Source of the DNA: UBA7239 sp035430165
Lineage (GTDB): Bacteria > Pseudomonadota > Gammaproteobacteria > Pseudomonadales > UBA7239
Assembly (NCBI GenBank): GCA_035430165.1
Contig: DAOMGE010000046.1
Location: 1-20,663 of the forward strand
Reading direction: 5' to 3'
DNA length: 20,663 nt
Made by a program: the position numbers and the translations under genes. Each line of letters opens with the position of its first letter. Position 1 is the stretch's first letter. The notes beneath the pieces were generated by a model that was not told the origin of the DNA, did not search any database, and saw nothing but the letters and a program-made list of their open reading frames with translations. Positions 15,496 to 20,663 of the stretch are shown here, piece after piece.

Positions 15496-18267
15496 TTACA
15501 GACTGCGGACGATCGTGTTGACCTGGTAAACCTCGATCTGGTCACCCGGTTTCACATCGTTGTAGTCTTTCACGCCAATACCGCATTCCATACCTGCACG
15601 CACTTCGGATGCATCATCCTTGAAGCGACGCAATGACTCGAGTTGACCCTGGAAGATCACCACGTTGTCACGCAACACGCGTATCGGTTTGTTACGGTAC
15701 ACAATACCTTCCACCACCATACAACCGGCAATCTGGCCGAATTTTGGCGAACTGAACACATCGCGCACCTGTGCGATTCCAAGGATTTCTTCCTGGGTCT
15801 CCGGTGCAAGCATGCCACCAAGTGCCTGTTTCATTTCGTCAAGCAGGTTATAGATGATGCTGTAGTAACGAATCTCTACACCTTCCTGTTCTGCACGTTT
15901 GCGGGCAGCACCTTCAGCACGCACATTGAAACCGAGAATGATTGCACCGGTTGTCATCGCCAGATTCACATCGGTTTCGGCAATACCACCAACACCACCC
16001 GTGACCACGCGCACTTCCACTTCGTCATTACCCAGTGCACCGAGTGCGGACTGGATTGCTTCAAGCGAACCACGCACATCAGCTTTCAATACGACATTGA
16101 GGATTTTCTTCTCGTCTGCACCGATGTTACTGAAAATATTTTCCAGATTGACTGCCTGCTGGCGACCATGACGTGACAGGCGTTCTTTCTGTTCACGAAA
16201 CTGTGCCACTTCACGCGCACGGCGCTCGTCCGGCACCACCAGAAAACTGTCGCCCGCATTCGGCACACCATCAAGACCCAGCAATTCGACAGGAACAGAA
16301 GGGCCCGCCTCATCAATCGGCTTGCCCGTGTGGTCAAACATCGCACGCACACGACCATAATTGACGCCAGCCAGCACAACATCACCGCGACGCAATGTAC
16401 CGCGCTGCACCAGCAGACTCGCCACTGCACCACGACCTTTATCAAGACGCGATTCGATGACAACGCCCTGCGCAGGCACATCAGATGGCGCTTTCAGCTC
16501 AAGCATTTCTGCTGCAAGCAAAACCGATTCCAGCAATTTATCGATGCCTTCACCGGTATGCGCGGAAACCGGGACAAACTGCGTATCACCACCCCAGTCA
16601 TCGGGGATGACATCGCGCTGCACCAGTTCGTTTTTGACTCGATCAGGATCGGCAGACGGTTTGTCTATTTTATTGATCGCCACCACCATTGGCACACCCG
16701 CTGCTTTCGCATGCTGGATAGCCTCGACAGTCTGCGGCATCACACCATCATCTGCAGCTACAACAAGAATAACAACGTCTGTCGATTGTGCGCCGCGTGC
16801 ACGCATCGCGGTAAAGGCGGCGTGGCCCGGTGTATCGAGGAAAGTGATTTCACCACGATCCGTGTGTACGCGGTACGCACCAATATGCTGGGTGATGCCA
16901 CCCGCTTCACCGGCAGCAACTTTGGCCTTGCGGATGTAATCCAGCAAGGAAGTCTTGCCATGATCAACGTGACCCATCACGGTAACAACCGGCGCGCGAG
17001 GCAACGACGTACCCTCATCACCTGCCAGCAACTCTTCAAGATTTTCTTCAACGGCATTTTCAGAAACAGCAACTGGCGTGTGACCGAATTCCTCAACAAT
17101 CAGGAACGCTGTATCGCGATCAATCACCTGGTTGACCGTAGCCATTACACCCAGCTTCATGAGCGCCTTGACAACTTCCACGCCTTTCACATTCATTTTC
17201 TGGGCAAGTTCGCCCACCTGGATCTGCTCTGGCAGCGGAACATCGTGCACTTGCTTCTCCGTTGGACGCTGGAAAGTGTGCCGGTTATTCAGCTTCACCT
17301 TGTGTTTGCCGGTACCGCGTGAAAACGGCCGGAAATCCATATCTTCAGCGTGACCTTCAACATCTTCCTCGCTGATAATTTCATAAACTTCACTGCGATT
17401 CGGGCGATGACGTGCATTCTTGTCACGTACTTTCACCGCACCTTTTTTCTTGTTCTTGTCATCATCCTCTTCTACTGCACGCTTCTTAAGAGAATCACGT
17501 GGCGCAACAACAACGCCAGCATCAACAGCTGGTACACCTGCAACGGTTACTGCAGGTTTTACAAGCGCAGTGTCCTTGGCCTGCCTGGATTTTTCCATTT
17601 CCAGTTTGCGGGCAGCCAATTCTTTCCGCTCACGATCTTCGGTTTCCCGACGGGCCAACATGGCAGCCTGCCGCCGGTGCTCCGCATCATCAAGTGCTGA
17701 GCGACCCAGTATTTTGCCAGACAGTTTTGAAACCGGCTTTGCTTCTTCAGCCGTCGCCGAAGACTGTACTTCTGCAGTAGCATCAGGCTGTGACTGGATT
17801 TCAGCTTCCGTTGTCAGCTCAACGACCGGTTCATTCTCGGTAACCGGTTCTGCCTGCAATTCCGCCGCTAAAAGCTCAACCTCGGCCGGAGCAGCCACAT
17901 CAAGCGCAGGCTCATCATCTGCAACAATTGCAGGAAGATCATCCATAGCATCTTCAATGTCTTCCCGCTTTATGTACGTGCGTTTTTTACGCACTTCAAC
18001 ACTGACTGTTTTTTTCGCAGTCCCTGTGCCGGTTTTGATCGTGCTGACCGTTTTACGCTTGAGCGTAATTTTTTTCGGACTACCCTCTCCATCACCTGCC
18101 TGGCCGTGCGACTTTTGCAAGAAATTCAACAAAACCTGTTTCTGCTCATCAGAAACACCTTCTGTCGCCTTTCTCTGGGGCAGGCCGGCGTCTTCCATCT
18201 GCTTCAGCAGACGATCAACAGATGTGCCGATACTCTCGGCCAATTGACTAACAGTGACATCACTCAT
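15496..18267 (-). CDS. infB: Translation initiation factor IF-2
   Basis: IF2 is the GTPase that brings formylmethionyl-initiator tRNA to the 30S subunit and promotes subunit joining. The protein is 923 aa, in the long gammaproteobacterial class. Residues 1-52 form the IF2_N helical domain (VSQLAESIGTSVDRLLKQM). A long charged, low-complexity linker follows, with alternating acidic and KKK/RR stretches. The G domain has G1 GHVDHGKT at 432-439, then the switch region AGGITQHIGAY, DTPGHAAF (G3), NKID (G4) and the SAH motif (G5). The C-terminal beta-barrel and C2 domain, which binds fMet, complete it and end GVKDYNDVKPGDQIEVYQV. A GAGGAG ribosome-binding site lies 7 nt before ATG 18267. An internal in-frame ATG at residue 203 could start a shorter isoform (see findings). 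Confidence 0.98.
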   Translation of the reverse strand: MSDVTVSQLAESIGTSVDRLLKQMEDAGLPQRKATEGVSDEQKQVLLNFLQKSHGQAGDGEGSPKKITLKRKTVSTIKTGTGTAKKTVSVEVRKKRTYIKREDIEDAMDDLPAIVADDEPALDVAAPAEVELLAAELQAEPVTENEPVVELTTEAEIQSQPDATAEVQSSATAEEAKPVSKLSGKILGRSALDDAEHRRQAAMLARRETEDRERKELAARKLEMEKSRQAKDTALVKPAVTVAGVPAVDAGVVVAPRDSLKKRAVEEDDDKNKKKGAVKVRDKNARHRPNRSEVYEIISEEDVEGHAEDMDFRPFSRGTGKHKVKLNNRHTFQRPTEKQVHDVPLPEQIQVGELAQKMNVKGVEVVKALMKLGVMATVNQVIDRDTAFLIVEEFGHTPVAVSENAVEENLEELLAGDEGTSLPRAPVVTVMGHVDHGKTSLLDYIRKAKVAAGEAGGITQHIGAYRVHTDRGEITFLDTPGHAAFTAMRARGAQSTDVVILVVAADDGVMPQTVEAIQHAKAAGVPMVVAINKIDKPSADPDRVKNELVQRDVIPDDWGGDTQFVPVSAHTGEGIDKLLESVLLAAEMLELKAPSDVPAQGVVIESRLDKGRGAVASLLVQRGTLRRGDVVLAGVNYGRVRAMFDHTGKPIDEAGPSVPVELLGLDGVPNAGDSFLVVPDERRAREVAQFREQKERLSRHGRQQAVNLENIFSNIGADEKKILNVVLKADVRGSLEAIQSALGALGNDEVEVRVVTGGVGGIAETDVNLAMTTGAIILGFNVRAEGAARKRAEQEGVEIRYYSIIYNLLDEMKQALGGMLAPETQEEILGIAQVRDVFSSPKFGQIAGCMVVEGIVYRNKPIRVLRDNVVIFQGQLESLRRFKDDASEVRAGMECGIGVKDYNDVKPGDQIEVYQVNTIVRSL

Positions 18268-18309
18268 GCAGTGCTCCTCTTCTCTGGCGCAGTCTGGCTG
18301 ATGCTGTCA

Positions 18310-19791
18310 TCAGGCAAACCACGGCGCACGCGCCGTCATGATCAGGCTGGCGACTTTTTCTGCATCCAGTTCGGGGGCGATATCCAAGACATCATCCACA
18401 GCCTGTTCAGCCAGATCTTCCATCGTACAAATACCCTTGGCAGCCAACTGATGTGCCAAAGCCTCGGTCATACCTTCCATAGCCAACAAATCGTCAGCCG
18501 GCTGGCCTTCCTGGCGCTCTTCACTGGCAAGCGCACGCGTCAACAATGCATCTTTCGCACGGTTGCGCAGCTCGGTAGCAATTTCTTCGTCAAAACCTTC
18601 GATAGTCATCATTTCATCAATCGGCACATAGGCAACTTCTTCGAGTGAAGTGAATCCCTCTTCAACGAGTACGCCTGCAACATCTTCATCCACTTCGAGT
18701 GCAGCCATGAACAGCTCCAGGATCGAACCGGTTTCCAGCGCCTGTTTGGCTTCCGCCTCTTCAACGCTCATGACATTAATAATCCAGCCCGTAAGTTGTG
18801 AAGCCAGCTTCACATTCTGGCCGCCACGACCGATGGCCTGGGCCAGGTTTTCTTCTGCCACAGCCACATCAATCGTGCGTGAATCTTCATCCATCACAAT
18901 GGATTCCACTTCTGCAGGAGCCATGGCATTGATAACCAGCTGCGCCGGATTGTCATTCCACAACACGATATCAATACGTTCGTTGTCGAGTTCACCAGAC
19001 ACCGCTTGTACACGGGAACCACGCATACCGACACAAGCGCCAACAGGGTCAATACGGCCGTCATTGGTTTTCACGGCAATTTTTGCGCGCGATCCCGGAT
19101 CGCGCGCAGCGGCACGGATCTCGATGACCTGTTCTGCAATTTCAGGCACTTCGATCTTGAATAATTCAATCAGCATTTCGGGGCAACTGCGAGAAAGAAT
19201 CAGTTGCGGACCACGCTGATCCTGACGAATCTCCAGCAACACCGCTCGCACACGGTCATTCATGCGGAATAATTCACGGCCAACCAGATTTTCGCGGGGC
19301 AAAATAGCTTCCGCATTACCACCAAGATCTACGATCACATTGTCTCGAGTTACTTTCTTGACCGTACCATTAATCAATTCACCAATGCGATGACGATAGA
19401 TCTCTACAATTTGTGCACGCTCGGCTTCACGCACTTTCTGCACGATAACCTGCTTGGCAATTTGTGCAGCGATGCGGCCAAACTCAACGTTTTCAACGAC
19501 TTCCTCACAAACATCACCGGCTTTGAGTGATGGATCTTTTTCATGCGCTTCCTGCAGGGTGAATTGGGTGCCGAGCTCTGCCAGCACATCATCAGGCATC
19601 ACTTCCCAGCGACGTACTGTGGTGTATTCACCGGTCTGGCGATTGATCGAGACTTCAATATTGGAGTCTTCGTCGTAACGCTTTTTGGTAGCCGTTGCCA
19701 GCGCCTGCTCCAACGCATGGAAAATCAATTCCTTGTCGACTCCCTTCTCATGGGAGACGGCGTCAGCAACCAGCAGAATTTCTTTGTTCAT
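18310..19791 (-). CDS. nusA: Transcription termination/antitermination factor NusA
   Basis: NusA binds RNA polymerase and modulates pausing, intrinsic termination and antitermination. The protein is 493 aa, matching the long gammaproteobacterial form. Visible parts are the N-terminal polymerase-binding domain (MNKEILLVADAVSHEKGVDK), an S1 domain (ELINGTVKKVTRDNVIVDLG) and two KH domains (VGACVGMRGSRVQAVSGEL and IGRGGQNVKLASQLTGW). At the C-terminus are two acidic repeat (helix-hairpin-helix-like) units, with EEGFTSLEEVAYVP in the first and AKGICTMEDLAEQAVDDVLDI in the second. The C-terminal repeats matter because they contact the alpha subunit CTD in E. coli. A strong ribosome-binding site (AGGGGG) lies before ATG 19791. 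The gene follows rimP by 70 nt, and NusA is known to regulate its own operon in E. coli. Confidence 0.98.
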   Translation of the reverse strand: MNKEILLVADAVSHEKGVDKELIFHALEQALATATKKRYDEDSNIEVSINRQTGEYTTVRRWEVMPDDVLAELGTQFTLQEAHEKDPSLKAGDVCEEVVENVEFGRIAAQIAKQVIVQKVREAERAQIVEIYRHRIGELINGTVKKVTRDNVIVDLGGNAEAILPRENLVGRELFRMNDRVRAVLLEIRQDQRGPQLILSRSCPEMLIELFKIEVPEIAEQVIEIRAAARDPGSRAKIAVKTNDGRIDPVGACVGMRGSRVQAVSGELDNERIDIVLWNDNPAQLVINAMAPAEVESIVMDEDSRTIDVAVAEENLAQAIGRGGQNVKLASQLTGWIINVMSVEEAEAKQALETGSILELFMAALEVDEDVAGVLVEEGFTSLEEVAYVPIDEMMTIEGFDEEIATELRNRAKDALLTRALASEERQEGQPADDLLAMEGMTEALAHQLAAKGICTMEDLAEQAVDDVLDIAPELDAEKVASLIMTARAPWFA

Positions 19792-19861
19792 TGCTTGCCC
19801 CCTACTGTAAATGTATCGATATAAACCGGGTTAACCATCCAGCTTGCAGAAACTGCTTTCG

Positions 19862-20428
19862 TTACTGGTCTGCATCTGGCAAATCATCTTCATCAACAAC
19901 ATGACCAAGAACTGCTTCATCAATCGCGTCGCCTTCACGCAGGCCTTTACCACCATTGTTTCCATCGACGCTGTCATTGAAAGAAGGCACAACATTGGCC
20001 TTGTCTATACCTTCCATCGGCAGCAGGTATTCGGTATCACCAACCTGCAACACCAGATCACCGTCTTCGATACCACACACGACGCCCTGGAATTTACGGC
20101 GCCCTTCATATGGTGCACGCAAACGGACTGCTATCAGCGCGCCCACGTAACGCAAATACTGCTCTGGACGAAACAGTGGCCTGTCCATACCGGGCGAGGA
20201 CACTTCCAGCATGTATGCACCGGAAATCGGGTCTTCAACATCGAGCACTGCGCTCACCTGGCGACTGACCCGTTCGCAGTCATCCACCGTAATACCGTCT
20301 TCCGCATCAATATAAATACGCAATGCGCTGCGGCGGCCTTGCTGGAAATATTCCAGGCCCCACAGCTCACAACCCTGTTCCACCACTACCGGCGCCAACA
20401 AGGCTTCAAGATCGGCTGCTCTGCTCAT
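19862..20428 (-). CDS. rimP: Ribosome maturation factor RimP
   Basis: RimP is needed for efficient 30S subunit maturation. The protein is 188 aa with this start. The family core is present: LEALLAPVVVEQGCELWGLEYF, then ALRIYIDAEDGITVDDCERVSRQVSAVLDVEDPI, and YMLEVSSPGMDRPL, the most conserved motif. An SH3-like C-terminal domain ends at MEGIDKANVVP. I chose ATG 20428 (MSRAADLEALL), since the upstream in-frame ATG at 20497 would put a terminator hairpin inside the gene and add 23 residues unlike the family. After residue 148 there is a 40-residue, strongly acidic tail not seen in the E. coli protein (150 aa). First protein gene of the nusA operon. Confidence 0.96.
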   Translation of the reverse strand: MSRAADLEALLAPVVVEQGCELWGLEYFQQGRRSALRIYIDAEDGITVDDCERVSRQVSAVLDVEDPISGAYMLEVSSPGMDRPLFRPEQYLRYVGALIAVRLRAPYEGRRKFQGVVCGIEDGDLVLQVGDTEYLLPMEGIDKANVVPSFNDSVDGNNGGKGLREGDAIDEAVLGHVVDEDDLPDADQ

Positions 20429-20474
20429 CTGCCACTCATTACTGTCAGGCACACCAGAAAAAATAGCGCACCAT

Positions 20475-20497
20475 AAAAAAATGGGCCCAAGGCCCAT
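20475..20497 (-). terminator. Terminator-like hairpin T2 upstream of rimP
   Basis: Read on the minus strand, ATGGGCC and GGCCCAT (plus coordinates 20491-20497 and 20481-20487) pair perfectly around a 3-nt loop. They are followed by at least six T's. This is a textbook Rho-independent terminator 47 nt before the rimP ATG. It lies inside the nusA operon leader, so it probably acts as a partial terminator or attenuator and not as an operon end. Confidence 0.85.
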
Positions 20498-20518
20498 CCA
20501 CTAAAAACACCAGATAAC

Positions 20519-20538
20519 AAAAAGCCCCGTAAAGGGGC
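20519..20538 (-). terminator. Terminator-like hairpin T1 after tRNA-fMet
   Basis: On the minus strand GCCCC-TTTAC-GGGGC is followed by TTTTT (stem at plus 20524-20538, T-tract at 20519-20523). The stem is short but all G-C, giving a plausible intrinsic terminator 44 nt after the tRNA 3' end. It is the first of two tandem terminators before rimP. Confidence 0.8.
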
Positions 20539-20547
20539 CCTCGTCAC

Positions 20548-20572
20548 AGGCACCGGTAAACAACCAGTGCCT
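20548..20572 (-). other. Stem-loop directly after tRNA-fMet
   Basis: AGGCACTGG and CCGGTGCCT (minus strand) form a 9-bp stem with one G-U pair and a 7-nt loop. It begins 9 nt after the tRNA CCA end. No T-tract follows, so it is not a terminator by itself. It could guide 3' processing of the tRNA precursor or compete with T1 folding; both ideas are inference. Confidence 0.5.
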
Positions 20573-20581
20573 CTAATGATT

Positions 20582-20658
<77 letters not shown>

Positions 20659-20663
20659 ATCAC

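Noticed and set aside
16330..17322. A 330-codon open frame on the plus strand, antisense to infB
   Set aside because: It lies over the IF2 linker and G domain, and its composition (many His, Arg, Asn, Thr) is typical of a shadow frame. It has no ribosome-binding site or family motif.
17420..18247. A 275-codon Ser/Ala-rich open frame antisense to the infB 5' part
   Set aside because: The serine-rich repeats simply reflect the complementary strand of the Ala/Glu/Val-rich IF2 linker.

Overview
The window looks like chromosomal core DNA of a gammaproteobacterium. The evidence is the order leuS-lptE-holA, a fused bifunctional MnmC, and the cluster initiator tRNA-rimP-nusA-infB-rbfA-truB-rpsO-pnp, all typical of that class. 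I cannot name the genus from sequence alone. I see no insertion sequence, prophage, CRISPR array, integrase or defence module. No gene-free stretch exceeds about 155 nt; the longest lies between rimP and the tRNA.

Layout. (1) 1-5761, plus strand: the 3' part of leuS, then lptE, holA, an unrecognised membrane-anchored protein, a hotdog-fold thioesterase and mnmC. These are tightly packed, and the last two overlap by ATGA. (2) 5780-6793, minus strand: a radical SAM/SPASM protein whose gene meets mnmC tail to tail. (3) 6931-11476, plus strand: valS, probably with its own promoter, followed 7 nt later by a polytopic GT-C-like glycosyltransferase of the AftB/LphB type. (4) 11484-11510: a bidirectional terminator. 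(5) 11535-20658, minus strand: tRNA-fMet, three hairpins (two of them terminator-like), then rimP, nusA, infB, rbfA, truB, rpsO, a strong hairpin, and pnp.

How the genes work together. Most serve translation and RNA handling: two class I aminoacyl-tRNA synthetases, tRNA wobble modification (MnmC), tRNA pseudouridylation (TruB), 30S maturation (RimP, RbfA), initiation (IF2, initiator tRNA), a ribosomal protein (S15), transcription elongation and termination (NusA) and RNA decay (PNPase). LptE belongs to outer-membrane LPS assembly and HolA to the replicative clamp loader.

The least explained parts are the membrane-anchored protein at 2630-3274, the radical SAM protein with an unclear start, and the GT-C-like protein behind valS. 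At the RNA level, the tandem hairpins after tRNA-fMet, the rpsO-pnp hairpin and an unusual U1-U72 apposition in the initiator tRNA deserve a second look. I did not find a convincing new multi-gene system.
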